Below are positions 51,772-61,153 of a stretch of DNA of 64,000 bases, piece after piece. The notes under the pieces were generated by a model. That model ran no database searches. It was not told the DNA's origin and worked only from the letters and a program-made list of their open reading frames with translations. The DNA comes from an uncultured Lachnospiraceae bacterium. GTDB lineage: Bacteria > Bacillota > Clostridia > Lachnospirales > Lachnospiraceae. The translations under genes were made by a program, and so were the position numbers. Within the stretch, counting starts at the first letter, position 1. Each line of letters starts with the position of its first letter. The stretch is from assembly GCA_947650155.1 (NCBI GenBank), contig CANSUS010000002.1:1-64000 (forward strand), written 5' to 3'.

Positions 51772-52533
51772 ATGAAAGAAAAGTTATATACCATTCCGTT
51801 AAATGATGCGGTAAATGCTATGGACGAATGTCCTTTTTGCTATGTAGAGAGAAACATCGAACAGGATTTAATGGATTTTTGTCTGGGATCGGGTTCTTCG
51901 TATATGGAAAGCGATGTCAGGGATGCAACGGATCAAGAAGGATTTTGCCGTATGCATTTTAAAAAGATGTTTGATTATGGAAATACGCTTGGTAACGCCT
52001 GGATATTAAAGACGCATTATAAGCGGATCAATCAGGAACTTAAAAAGATTACTTCCGCCTATTCTCCTTCAAAACTGTCTCTGCGGGACAGACTGAAAAA
52101 GAATGGTGAGCAGACAAATCCGGTTGGCATGTGGGTAAGGGAAAAGGAAGAATCCTGCTATATTTGTAATCGCTATAAGGATACTTATGCAAGATATCTT
52201 GATACTTTTTTTGTAATGTATCAAAGAGACGAGGAATTCAGAAAAAAGATTGCATCGGGGAAAGGATTCTGCCTTTCTCATTTTGGAGATTTGTGCGAGG
52301 CAGCGGAAGTGCGGCTGAATGAAAAAGAAAAGGCGGATTTTTTCCCAATGCTTTTTAAAGTAATGGAAGAAAATATGAACCGTCTGTATGAAGACGTTTC
52401 CTGGATGGTAGAAAAATTTGATTATCGAAATCAGGATGCGGACTGGAAAAATTCCAAAGACGCGATTCAGAGAGGAATGCAGAAATTGAAGGGCGGGTAT
52501 CCGGCAGATCCGGTTTATAAGATGAAGAAATAA
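51772..52533 (+). CDS. DUF6062-like Cys-rich protein
   Basis: A 253-residue soluble protein with two similar halves, each with a CPFC- or CYIC-type pair (DECPFCYVERNIEQD; ESCYICNRYKDTY) and, further on, a Cys-x2-His step (GFCRMHFKKM; GFCLSHFGDL). Together these make two likely metal sites of CxxC...CxxH form. The layout fits DUF6062 of Lachnospiraceae; I know no function. A GGGGAGG site precedes ATG 51772. Pairing with a TetR regulator suggests response to a small molecule or metal. Confidence 0.78.
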   Translation: MKEKLYTIPLNDAVNAMDECPFCYVERNIEQDLMDFCLGSGSSYMESDVRDATDQEGFCRMHFKKMFDYGNTLGNAWILKTHYKRINQELKKITSAYSPSKLSLRDRLKKNGEQTNPVGMWVREKEESCYICNRYKDTYARYLDTFFVMYQRDEEFRKKIASGKGFCLSHFGDLCEAAEVRLNEKEKADFFPMLFKVMEENMNRLYEDVSWMVEKFDYRNQDADWKNSKDAIQRGMQKLKGGYPADPVYKMKK

Positions 52534-52603
52534 AGTATCCTGCAAAGATCCTTGCAAAATCAGGCTCAAAAGTGGAAAATCCGAGACAGATTGCCTGCTT
52601 CCT

Positions 52604-52631
52604 TTGACTTTTAGTGTCGGTCATTTATAAT
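52604..52631 (+). promoter_or_regulatory. Promoter of sugar kinase gene
   Basis: TTGACT (52604-52609), 16-bp spacer, TATAAT (52626-52631), 38 bp before ATG 52670. Confidence 0.75.
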
Positions 52632-52669
52632 AAAATCAAATGATAACCGGTCAGAGAAGGAGGATAAAT

Positions 52670-53698
52670 ATGGGAAAACATAAAGATTTTGATTTACTGG
52701 CATTAGGAGAACTGCTGTTACGTCTTTCACCGCCAAATAATGAACGTCTGGTGCGTGGAGATACTTTTCAGAAACAGGCGGGCGGTGCGGAACTCAACGT
52801 GGTATCAGGCGTGTCGTTACTGGGGCTTCGTACCGGGATTATTTCAAAACTGCCGGGCAACGATATGGGTACATATATTAAAAACAGAGTACGTTTCTGC
52901 GGTGTCAGCGACGATTATCTGATTTATGACGACACACCGGACACAAGACTGGGAATCTATTTTTACGAAAATGGAGCCCATCCGCGTAAGCCGAACGTTG
53001 TTTATGACAGACGGCATACTTCGATTAACAATATTCACATCGACGAGTTCCCGGAAGAACTGTACAAATCCACACGCTGTTTTCATACGAGCGGTATCAC
53101 GCTGGCGCTCAGCAGTCAGACAAGAGAAACGACGATAGAGATGATGAAACGGTTTAAAGAAAATGGCGCGTTGATTTCTTTCGATGTAAATTTCAGGGGA
53201 AATCTCTGGACAGGCGCACAGGCAAAAGAATGTATAGAAGGAATATTACCCTATGTGGATATCTTTTTCTGCTCTGAAGATACTGCCCGCCTCACTTTCT
53301 TAAAAGAAGGGGACGTGGAGTCCATCATGAAAAGTTTCACAAAGGACTATCCGATTTCCATTGTGGCGGCCACACAGAGAATTGTGCATTCGCCGAAGAT
53401 CCATACATTCGGTTCCGTTATTTATGAGGCAGAGACGGATTCTTTTTATACGGAGCCGGCATATGAAAATATAGAAGTAGTGGATAGGATCGGAAGCGGA
53501 GACGCTTATATTTCAGGGGTGCTTTACGGGCTTTTACAGTACGATATGGATTGTCGGAAGGCACTGGAGTACGGGAATGCCACCAGCAGCGTGAAGAACA
53601 CGATTCCGGGAGATCTGCCGTCCTCTGATTTAAAAGAGATCGACAGAATCATTCAGGCGCATAAGGCGACAGGAAAGCAGATGGAGATGGACCGGTAG
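52670..53698 (+). CDS. PfkB-family sugar kinase (2-keto-3-deoxygluconate kinase-like)
   Basis: A 342-residue ribokinase-fold enzyme. LLALGELLLRLSPP at the start and QAGGAELNVVSGVSLLGLRT match PfkB signature 1. VDRIGSGDAYISGVLYGLL contains the catalytic Asp in the anion-hole motif GSGDA. The overall pattern (RLSPPNNERL, PRKPNVVYDR) is that of KdgK-like kinases, but substrate is not certain. GGAGGATAAAT precedes ATG 52670. It may be cotranscribed with the following lipoprotein (gap 9 bp). Confidence 0.88.
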   Translation: MGKHKDFDLLALGELLLRLSPPNNERLVRGDTFQKQAGGAELNVVSGVSLLGLRTGIISKLPGNDMGTYIKNRVRFCGVSDDYLIYDDTPDTRLGIYFYENGAHPRKPNVVYDRRHTSINNIHIDEFPEELYKSTRCFHTSGITLALSSQTRETTIEMMKRFKENGALISFDVNFRGNLWTGAQAKECIEGILPYVDIFFCSEDTARLTFLKEGDVESIMKSFTKDYPISIVAATQRIVHSPKIHTFGSVIYEAETDSFYTEPAYENIEVVDRIGSGDAYISGVLYGLLQYDMDCRKALEYGNATSSVKNTIPGDLPSSDLKEIDRIIQAHKATGKQMEMDR

Positions 53699-53707
53699 GA
53701 GTTTGTG

Positions 53708-55651
53708 ATGAAGAAAAAGCGGTTAATAGGAATGATGTTTTGGTTGGCGCTTCTGACGGGATGCGTAACGGGAGAACAGCGTGCGGCAGAGGAAAGAAGC
53801 AGCGAGCCGGAAAAGCGGAGTGAAGAGGCGGTTAAGGAAAATAACGATGCGGAAGAGAGTTTGACAGAAGAAAATGCGGCGGAGGAAGAGAAAATAGCAG
53901 AGAGTGCGGCAAAAGCCGCAGAAGAAAAAACGGAAGACGCTGCATTTTTAGAGGGAATCATGCAGCGGGGCTGTTCGATTTTAGAAGACGATGAGGCATT
54001 TTATGCATGTAATGCCTACAGAATCTATAAAATGGATAAAGAGAGTCAAAAATGGAGTGTGTTGTGGGAAAGCAAAACTGCAACAGGAGAAGAATATGGG
54101 CTTGATTCCGGCAGCGCCGTTCTGATTGGGGATACGATTTATTTTGCGGGAAACATGACCGGAAAAAGTTCTGATACCGCTTTATTCAGAATCAGGACAG
54201 ACGGAAGCGGGGAGGAATGCCTTGATGAGTTTGAAGTGGATATGAATACGCTTTTTTTGAGAGACGGAATTTTATATGCCACAGCTTACGGCGGCCATCA
54301 CGCAGGGTACGCGTTAAAAGAAGACGGCAGTGTGGTCAGATTGGACAGCATGGAACATACACTTTATGAGAAGGTGCCGGAAACTTACAATGAACAGAGC
54401 TACTGCAATCATGATAACCGTTACTTTTCTGTGCCGGAGAGTTATTCTGTATATGGTTTTTTTCTGTTGAAAAATGAGAAGGGCGAGTTAGTGAAAATGG
54501 AGCCGGAATCGGGACAGGAAACTGTACTGGGGAGCGACCAGCTGTGGGCTTATAATGAAAATTATCTGCTGCTTAAGGAATATATGGAAGAGGGAAACAG
54601 ATGGCATTTAGTGGATGTTAATACTCTGGAATCCCGGATAATCGCAGAGGGAGACGACGACGCCGTTACAATGGACGAAGACTACATTTACTGGAAGAGG
54701 CATGGAGATTGGGGAGAAACGCGGGAAATTTATGAAAGGATGTCTATAGAAACCGGAGAAATAACTCCTTTTCTGGAGATTAACAGAGAAAATTTTATTT
54801 TAAACAGCAGGCCTTCTTATGCATGTTTAGCGCCGGAAATTCACGACGACTATTTGTATTATATTTTGGAAGAGGATTATAAACTTTATATCAGGAGAAG
54901 AAACATAAAAGATCCCGGGCAGGACGAAGCGGTTGGAGAAGCCTATTACGACAGCGGCATTGGCGCTCTTGGGCATGTGGAAAAATATAAAGAGGAAATA
55001 TACAGTACGGCAAGGCCGGAAGTGGAACTGGCGCATATCGAACTGGGAAGATTAGTGGTCGACGGAAATTTTGCCGGCGCGAATGAAATCAACCGTATTT
55101 TAAAAGAAAAGCAGGACAATATCATAGCCTATGCAGAAGAAACGGCAGGCGATTTCAGGGAGGAAGTTCTGGAAAGCGGGAGGCTGGAAGAGTACGCTGA
55201 ATTTAACGGAAGTTACGCCATGATGGAATACGATTATAGGAGTGATCTGACATGGATTCCCTATTTTGACGGACGCTATGCAAGCTTTTATATGGAGGGA
55301 AGTATCTATGAGGGCCAAATTCATGGAATGCCCTATCATACCGGTTTTACCTTCGATCTGCAGACGGGGAAACAGCTTACGCTGCCTGATATCATCGGAA
55401 ACAGTGAAGAGGAATTAAAACAGATTGTAACGAAGTACTTCAAGGAGTATATTGACAGGAATCCGGAACGGTTTTGGGACGACGCCGTTCAAATTGTCAG
55501 GGAGAATACAAGTTTTTATTCGGATTTTTATCTGACGGAGAAGGGAATCTGTTTTTACTTTGGACCATATGCCATAGCCAGTTTTGCGGACGGATTTCAG
55601 GAGGTAAGGATACCTTATTCGGAATTTGACATAATAATGGAGGGTTTTTAG
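53708..55651 (+). CDS. Large lipoprotein: DUF5050-like propeller plus DUF3298/RsiV-like domain
   Basis: About 647 residues. Signal FWLALLTGC gives a lipid-anchored Cys. A Glu/Ala-rich linker (25-80) follows. Residues about 90-440 show repeated beta patterns (GDTIYFAGN, DGILYATAY, EDYIYWKRH, DDYLYYILE) as in DUF5050-type propellers. The C-terminal 200 residues match the DUF3298/RsiV sensor fold (DLQTGKQLTLPDII, ELKQIVTKYF, ICFYFGPYAIASFADG, RIPYSEF). RsiV proteins bind lysozyme, so an envelope sensor or inhibitor role is possible. No sigma factor gene is adjacent. Confidence 0.82.
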   Translation: MKKKRLIGMMFWLALLTGCVTGEQRAAEERSSEPEKRSEEAVKENNDAEESLTEENAAEEEKIAESAAKAAEEKTEDAAFLEGIMQRGCSILEDDEAFYACNAYRIYKMDKESQKWSVLWESKTATGEEYGLDSGSAVLIGDTIYFAGNMTGKSSDTALFRIRTDGSGEECLDEFEVDMNTLFLRDGILYATAYGGHHAGYALKEDGSVVRLDSMEHTLYEKVPETYNEQSYCNHDNRYFSVPESYSVYGFFLLKNEKGELVKMEPESGQETVLGSDQLWAYNENYLLLKEYMEEGNRWHLVDVNTLESRIIAEGDDDAVTMDEDYIYWKRHGDWGETREIYERMSIETGEITPFLEINRENFILNSRPSYACLAPEIHDDYLYYILEEDYKLYIRRRNIKDPGQDEAVGEAYYDSGIGALGHVEKYKEEIYSTARPEVELAHIELGRLVVDGNFAGANEINRILKEKQDNIIAYAEETAGDFREEVLESGRLEEYAEFNGSYAMMEYDYRSDLTWIPYFDGRYASFYMEGSIYEGQIHGMPYHTGFTFDLQTGKQLTLPDIIGNSEEELKQIVTKYFKEYIDRNPERFWDDAVQIVRENTSFYSDFYLTEKGICFYFGPYAIASFADGFQEVRIPYSEFDIIMEGF

Positions 55652-56676
55652 TGAAGTATGTAGATATGCATTGCGATACGCTTTACAAAATGCTGCAAAA
55701 GAAAAAGAAGGGAGAGAACTACAGCCTTGCAGAGAACGAGGGGCATATTGATTTGGGAAAATTAAAAAAAGGAAACGCGCTGCTTCAAAATTTTGCCATG
55801 TTTGTGGAATGGAAAAAATGTGATAATCCGAAAGACGAGGTACTCCGTATGGTAGATCTCTTTTATGCGGAAATGGAAAAAAACAGGGATTGTATCCTTC
55901 CGGTAAAAACCTATGAAGAAATACTGGAAAATGAAAAGAGCGGAAAAATGTCAGCTCTCCTTACGATCGAAGAAGGGGCGGCATGCCTGGGGGATCTGGA
56001 TAATCTGGAACTGTTTTATGATCTGGGAGTGCGCATGATGACGCTTACCTGGAATTATCCCAACGAGATCGGTTTTCCCAATCTGCCAAAGGTTTCCAAG
56101 AAAGAAAGCGGGACGGACCAGGAAAAAACGGAGGCGGTATTTGATTATAAGACGCCGGATACAGAGCATGGGCTGACACCGTTTGGGATTCAAGCAGTTC
56201 AGAGGATGGAGGAACTTGGTATGATCGTAGATGTTTCCCACTTGTCAGATGCGGGATTTTACGATGTACTGCGGGCAACGAAAAAGCCTTTTGTAGCAAG
56301 TCATTCCAATGCCAGAAAGATCAGTCCGTGGGTACGGAATCTGACGGATGATATGCTGCGTTCTCTGGCGGACAGAGGCGGCGTGGCAGGACTGAACTTT
56401 TGTGCAGATTTTCTGACGGAAGTAGAAGCGGGGACCTATAATCCGGGAACGATGGAGGCGGTGGTTACCCATGCAAGGCATATGTTCAATGTGGGCGGCA
56501 GCGAATGTCTTGGAATTGGCAGTGATTTTGACGGAATAGACACCAATGAAGGAATCCCGGACTATTCTTACATGCCTGCATTGGAAGAGGCCTTTAACCG
56601 GGCGGGGTTCAGAGAGTCTGAGTGTGATAAGATTTTTCGCGATAATGTGCTCCGCGTATATCGGGAAATCTTATAA
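55651..56676 (+). CDS. Membrane dipeptidase family (M19) peptidase
   Basis: 341 residues of the renal-dipeptidase TIM-barrel family. VDMHCDTLYKML carries HxD, LTIEEGAACLG carries the bridging Glu, VDVSHLSDAGFYDV and VASHSNARKI supply His ligands, and GIGSDFDGID the last motif. Members cleave dipeptides, including D-amino acid forms. GTG 55651 starts within the stop of the preceding lipoprotein gene, with GGAGG 7 nt upstream, so translation is coupled. Confidence 0.93.
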   Translation: MKYVDMHCDTLYKMLQKKKKGENYSLAENEGHIDLGKLKKGNALLQNFAMFVEWKKCDNPKDEVLRMVDLFYAEMEKNRDCILPVKTYEEILENEKSGKMSALLTIEEGAACLGDLDNLELFYDLGVRMMTLTWNYPNEIGFPNLPKVSKKESGTDQEKTEAVFDYKTPDTEHGLTPFGIQAVQRMEELGMIVDVSHLSDAGFYDVLRATKKPFVASHSNARKISPWVRNLTDDMLRSLADRGGVAGLNFCADFLTEVEAGTYNPGTMEAVVTHARHMFNVGGSECLGIGSDFDGIDTNEGIPDYSYMPALEEAFNRAGFRESECDKIFRDNVLRVYREIL

Positions 56677-56717
56677 AAAAGTATCCCGGCAGACGACAGT
56701 ATCAGCGTAGCACAAGT

Positions 56718-57524
56718 TTACCGGCATCCGGTGCGCAGCGCACGGAGTAAATCGGCAACCGTATCAAAGCAATAATTGGGAGGAAAGGCAGTATCTGCCA
56801 GATCCTCCTTTTTTGCTTCTCCGGTAAGAAGGACGCAGGTATCTACGCCGGCATGGATGCCGCATGCAATATCGGTATAAAGCCTGTCGCCGATAACAAG
56901 AGTTTCTTCTTTGGAAAAGCCGGTATCCATAAGACACTTTTCTACAACCGAAGCGTTGGGTTTCCCTAAAAAGACAGGTTTCTTTCCGGTTGAGGAAGTC
57001 AGCATTTCACAGATTGCGCCGCAGTCAGGTACGAAACCGAAAGGCACCGGACAGCGAAGATCCGGGTTAGTGGCATAAAAAGGCAGGTCTCTTGTGGAAA
57101 GCAGTTCACAGGCGATTTCCAATTTGCGGTAGGTCAGTTCGTTGTCAAAACCTGCAAGGATACAGGAAATATCCGGTTCCAGCTCTTCCGTAACACATAG
57201 CCCGTTTTTTTGCAGTTCTTTTATAAAAGATTTTGTGCCAAGACAGTAAATCTTTTTATTCTTGAAATTTTTCGTTAAAAACTGTATCGTCATGCAGCCG
57301 GAAGTAATAAACTGATTTTCTGTTGCAGTAAGCCCGAAACAGGTCTGGAATTTATCGACATAATCCGCGCCGCTTTTGGTGGAGTTATTTGTGATAAAAC
57401 AGGAACTGCCGCCAATCGAAGAAATGTAGGAGAGAAGCTCCTTTGTGCCTTCATATAAGGTATCTCCTATCGCAATGGTGCCGTCAATGTCAAATAAGAA
57501 TAGTTTTTTATCTTGTAAACTCAT
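56718..57524 (-). CDS. HAD-superfamily phosphatase (NagD/PGP type)
   Basis: A 268-residue class IIA HAD hydrolase. Motif I FLFDIDGTIAIGD (nucleophile Asp), motif II SCFITNNSTKS, and late KPNASVVEKCL and VIGDRLYTDIACG (motifs III/IV). NagD-like enzymes remove phosphate from nucleotides or sugar phosphates. ATG 57524 follows GGGGGATTCTT; the frame is open to 57698 but that covers the divergent promoters. It is transcribed away from addB. Confidence 0.92.
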   Translation of the reverse strand: MSLQDKKLFLFDIDGTIAIGDTLYEGTKELLSYISSIGGSSCFITNNSTKSGADYVDKFQTCFGLTATENQFITSGCMTIQFLTKNFKNKKIYCLGTKSFIKELQKNGLCVTEELEPDISCILAGFDNELTYRKLEIACELLSTRDLPFYATNPDLRCPVPFGFVPDCGAICEMLTSSTGKKPVFLGKPNASVVEKCLMDTGFSKEETLVIGDRLYTDIACGIHAGVDTCVLLTGEAKKEDLADTAFPPNYCFDTVADLLRALRTGCR

Positions 57525-57560
57525 AAGAATCCCCCGTGCCGTCTTGTATGATCTATTCGT

Positions 57561-57589
57561 ATCATGAACGATTATGCAGGAGCTGTCAA
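57561..57589 (-). promoter_or_regulatory. Promoter of HAD phosphatase gene
   Basis: On the minus strand TTGACA (57589-57584), 17-bp spacer, CATGAT (57566-57561). Confidence 0.6.
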
Positions 57590-57596
57590 GAAAGAA

Positions 57597-57625
57597 TTGA
57601 GAAATTCGCCAATATCTGTTACGAT
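57597..57625 (+). promoter_or_regulatory. Promoter of addBA
   Basis: TTGAGA (57597-57602), 17-bp spacer, TACGAT (57620-57625), 71 bp before ATG 57697. Divergent from the HAD promoter with 7 bp between the -35 boxes. Confidence 0.6.
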
Positions 57626-57696
57626 AAATAAATATGATGGAGATACTGTTACCAGATTGCGTAAATCTTAAATTACACCGGAAATGGAGAACGATC

Positions 57697-60600
57697 ATGT
57701 CATTACAGTTTTATTTTGGCGGTTCGGGTTCAGGAAAAAGCAAAAGATTATATGATGACATCACGATCCGTTCTTTAAAAGAACCGGACAAAGATTTCCT
57801 CATTATCGTACCCGATCAGTTTACGATGCAGACACAGAAGGATCTTGTGGAGAATGAAAACGGAAGGGGAGGAATCCGAAATGTAGATGTCTTAAGTTTT
57901 GGACGTCTGTCTCATCGTATCTTTGAAGAAACCGGAGGGAATGAGAAGCCGGTGCTTGATGATACCGGAAAGAGTCTGGTGCTTAGAAAGATTGCGGCAG
58001 GAATGGAGGACAAGCTGACAGTCATAGGAAAAAAACTGCAAAGACAGGGGTATATTCACGAAGTGAAATCTGTGATTTCCGAATTTATGCAGTATGGAAT
58101 CGGGGAAAAAGAGCTGGAAAGGATGATTGACTATGCAGGTCAAAAAGGTGCGCTTTCCTGTAAATTAAAAGATCTGCATATTTTGTATCGTGAATTTATG
58201 AATTATATTGGAGAAAAATTTATTACCACGGAGGAAACGCTGGATTTACTTTGTAATGTACTTGGCAGATCAAAATTAATCGAAAACAGTGTGATTGTTT
58301 TTGACGGGTTTACAGGATTTACACCGATTCAAAATAAAGTGATTCTGGAACTGATGAAGTTTGCAGACGAAGTGATTGTGACGATTATCATAGATGGAAG
58401 TGAAGATCCTTTTTGGGAAGACGGGGAACAGAAACTGTTTCATTTAAGTAAAAGGACGGCAGGCAGGCTGCAAAAACTTGCCCTGGAAAATGGAATAGAA
58501 AGAAAAGAAGATGTGTATCTGAGGGAAAAACCGGTTCCACGCTTTAGGGATAACCGTGAAATGGCACATCTGGAAAGCCGTTTGTTTCGTTATCCTACTG
58601 CAGTGTATCAGGAAAAACCGGAAAATATCAGAATTTTTGAGGCGGGTACGCCAAAAGAAGAGATCAGACAGACGGCTTCCCTGATAGAAGAACTGATCAG
58701 GACAAAGCGGTATGCATACAGAGATATTGCAGTAGTGGCGGGTGATTTGAATGCCTATGCGCCTCATGTGGATGTGGAATTTGAAAAATTTGGCATTCCC
58801 TGTTTTGTGGACAGAACGAAAGGAATTGTTCTAAATCCCTTTATCGAATATATAAGAAGTGCATTGTCCATATTGGTCAATGACTTTTCCTATGAAACGG
58901 TATTTCACTATTTAAGGAGCGGATTGACCGGATTTACAAAGGAACAGACAGATCAACTCGAAAATTATGTACTTGCGCTTGGAATACGGGGAAAAAGAAG
59001 CTATAGCAGGATGTTTGCCAGAATGCCGGGAAATATGGAGGCGGAAGAATTAGAGGAACTGAATCAGATGCGGGATGCGCTTATGCTGCAGCTTGCGCCC
59101 CTTCTGACGGGGGGAGAGACTGCAAGAGATCATGTGATCTCTCTTTATTCCTTTATTGCAGAGAATGAGATACAGAAAAAACTGGTTTCTTATGAAAATA
59201 TTTTCAGGCAGGCAGGGGATCTGGCCAGGGCAAAAGAGTACGCGCAGATTTATCGTCTTGTTATGGATCTTTTAGATCAGATCATTGGTCTTTTGGATGA
59301 TGAGCCAATGGAAATGAAAGAATTTTTGGATATTTTAGATGCGGGTTTTTCAGAGATTCAGGTTGGGACCATTCCTCAGGATGTGGATAAAGTGGTTGTG
59401 GGAGATATGGAAAGAACCAGATTGAATCAGGTAAAGGTTTTGTTTTTTGTAGGGATCAATGATGGCAATATACCCAAAAACAGTGGGAAAGGCGGTATTA
59501 TCTCTGATATTGACAGAGAATTTTTGAAAGAAGCAGACTTTGAACTAGCCCCCACGCCCAGACAGCAAATGTATATTCAGCAGTTGTATTTGTATATGAA
59601 TGTGACAAAGCCCACAGAAAAATTGTTTCTTTCTTTTGCAAGGGTTGGAAATGATGGAAAATCCCTGCGGCCTTCTTATTTCATTGAAGCCTGCAGGAAA
59701 ATGTTTCCCCTTATTCCGATAGAAAACCTGCAGGAGAGACCGCTGGAGGAACAGACTGCCACCAGAAGGGACGGGATCGATTCTCTGACGTCCATGCTTC
59801 GCTGTTATGCCGACGATCTGTTGAAAGAATCGGAGGAAAAACGTTTCTTCACATTTTATGCGTCCTATCTGGAAGAGGATACCTGGCGGAAATTAGTGGA
59901 TTCTCTCACGGATACCGCGTTTGCTTTTTACAAAGAAAAGCCTCTTGCAACAGCGGTGGCAAAGGCATTGTACGGGAAAATCCTTGAGAATAGTGTCAGC
60001 CGTCTGGAAACTTATGCGGCATGTGCCTATGCCCATTTTTTACAATATGGCCTGCTGCTGAAAGAGAGGGGAGAATATCGTTTTGAAGCGTCGGATCTTG
60101 GAAATGTGCTGCATGGCGTGTTAGAACTGTTTTCCTGTAAACTGGAAGCCGGGGGATATACTTTTGTTGATTTTCCGGAAGAGATCGGCAGACAATATGT
60201 GGAAGAGGCGCTTGAAAGTTATGTGGCGGACTACGGTGAGACCATTCTTTTTTCCAGTGCAAGAAATACGTATATGATTAACCGAATCCGCAGAATTTTA
60301 CTTCGCAGTGTTTTTTCCATTCAGGCTCAATTAAAAAAAGGTGCGTTTCTGCCCGACCGGTTTGAAATGTCTTTTTCAAAATCAGAGGATATTTCCGCGC
60401 TTCATATTGCGCTTTCAGAAGAGGAGCGGATGAAGTTAAAGGGAAGAATTGACAGGATAGATACTTATGAGGAAGAAGATGCCATTTATGTAAAAGTCGT
60501 AGATTATAAATCCGGAAATAAGCAGTTCGATCTGGTATCTCTTTATTATGGACTGCAGCTGCAGCTTGTGGTTTATCTGAATGCGGCAATGGAGGCGGAA

Positions 60601-61128
60601 AAGAAAAAAAATCCCGATAAAAAAATCATTCCGGCCGCCATTCTTTATTACCACGTTTCAGATCCTATGGTTACGCCGGATAGAGAACTTTCACCGGAGG
60701 AAATAGAAGAACAGATATTGGCGAAGTTAAAAATGAACGGCATTGTCAACGAAGAGGAAAAGATCGTGAGACTTCTGGATCAGACTTTTGAGACAAAATC
60801 AGATATTATCCCGGTGGAGAAAAAGAAGGATGGCAGTTTTTCAGCAAGATCTTCTGTAATGAGCAGTGAAGAACTAAAGCAGGTTTCTGCTTATGTAAAC
60901 CAGAAAATTTATGGAATCGGAACCCGGATTTTACAGGGAAATATAGAAGTAAACCCCTATGAAAAAGGTACGGAAAATGCATGTACCTATTGCAGTTACA
61001 AAGCGGTATGCGGATTCGACGAAAAGATCGACGGATACCGGAGAAGAAAACTGGCCGGAATGACACAGAAAGAAGCAATGGAGAAGATCGTGGAAGAGGA
61101 AAAGAAATGGAGAGAACAGGAAAGCTGA
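57697..61128 (+). CDS. addB: AddB subunit of AddAB helicase-nuclease
   Basis: A 1143-residue protein. Walker A FGGSGSGKSKRLYD is at the N-terminus (residues 7-20). The C-terminal nuclease has VKVVDYKSGNKQFDL and a nearby QLQLVVYL motif. The four cysteines of the AddB iron-sulfur staple are present: one in ETYAACAYAHF and three in CTYCSYKAVC. AddAB resects double-strand breaks and loads RecA after Chi recognition. GGAGAACGATC precedes ATG 57697. addA follows after 25 bp. Confidence 0.95.
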   Translation: MSLQFYFGGSGSGKSKRLYDDITIRSLKEPDKDFLIIVPDQFTMQTQKDLVENENGRGGIRNVDVLSFGRLSHRIFEETGGNEKPVLDDTGKSLVLRKIAAGMEDKLTVIGKKLQRQGYIHEVKSVISEFMQYGIGEKELERMIDYAGQKGALSCKLKDLHILYREFMNYIGEKFITTEETLDLLCNVLGRSKLIENSVIVFDGFTGFTPIQNKVILELMKFADEVIVTIIIDGSEDPFWEDGEQKLFHLSKRTAGRLQKLALENGIERKEDVYLREKPVPRFRDNREMAHLESRLFRYPTAVYQEKPENIRIFEAGTPKEEIRQTASLIEELIRTKRYAYRDIAVVAGDLNAYAPHVDVEFEKFGIPCFVDRTKGIVLNPFIEYIRSALSILVNDFSYETVFHYLRSGLTGFTKEQTDQLENYVLALGIRGKRSYSRMFARMPGNMEAEELEELNQMRDALMLQLAPLLTGGETARDHVISLYSFIAENEIQKKLVSYENIFRQAGDLARAKEYAQIYRLVMDLLDQIIGLLDDEPMEMKEFLDILDAGFSEIQVGTIPQDVDKVVVGDMERTRLNQVKVLFFVGINDGNIPKNSGKGGIISDIDREFLKEADFELAPTPRQQMYIQQLYLYMNVTKPTEKLFLSFARVGNDGKSLRPSYFIEACRKMFPLIPIENLQERPLEEQTATRRDGIDSLTSMLRCYADDLLKESEEKRFFTFYASYLEEDTWRKLVDSLTDTAFAFYKEKPLATAVAKALYGKILENSVSRLETYAACAYAHFLQYGLLLKERGEYRFEASDLGNVLHGVLELFSCKLEAGGYTFVDFPEEIGRQYVEEALESYVADYGETILFSSARNTYMINRIRRILLRSVFSIQAQLKKGAFLPDRFEMSFSKSEDISALHIALSEEERMKLKGRIDRIDTYEEEDAIYVKVVDYKSGNKQFDLVSLYYGLQLQLVVYLNAAMEAEKKKNPDKKIIPAAILYYHVSDPMVTPDRELSPEEIEEQILAKLKMNGIVNEEEKIVRLLDQTFETKSDIIPVEKKKDGSFSARSSVMSSEELKQVSAYVNQKIYGIGTRILQGNIEVNPYEKGTENACTYCSYKAVCGFDEKIDGYRRRKLAGMTQKEAMEKIVEEEKKWREQES

Positions 61129-61153
61129 TCCGGTAAAGGAATGGAGGAGTCAT

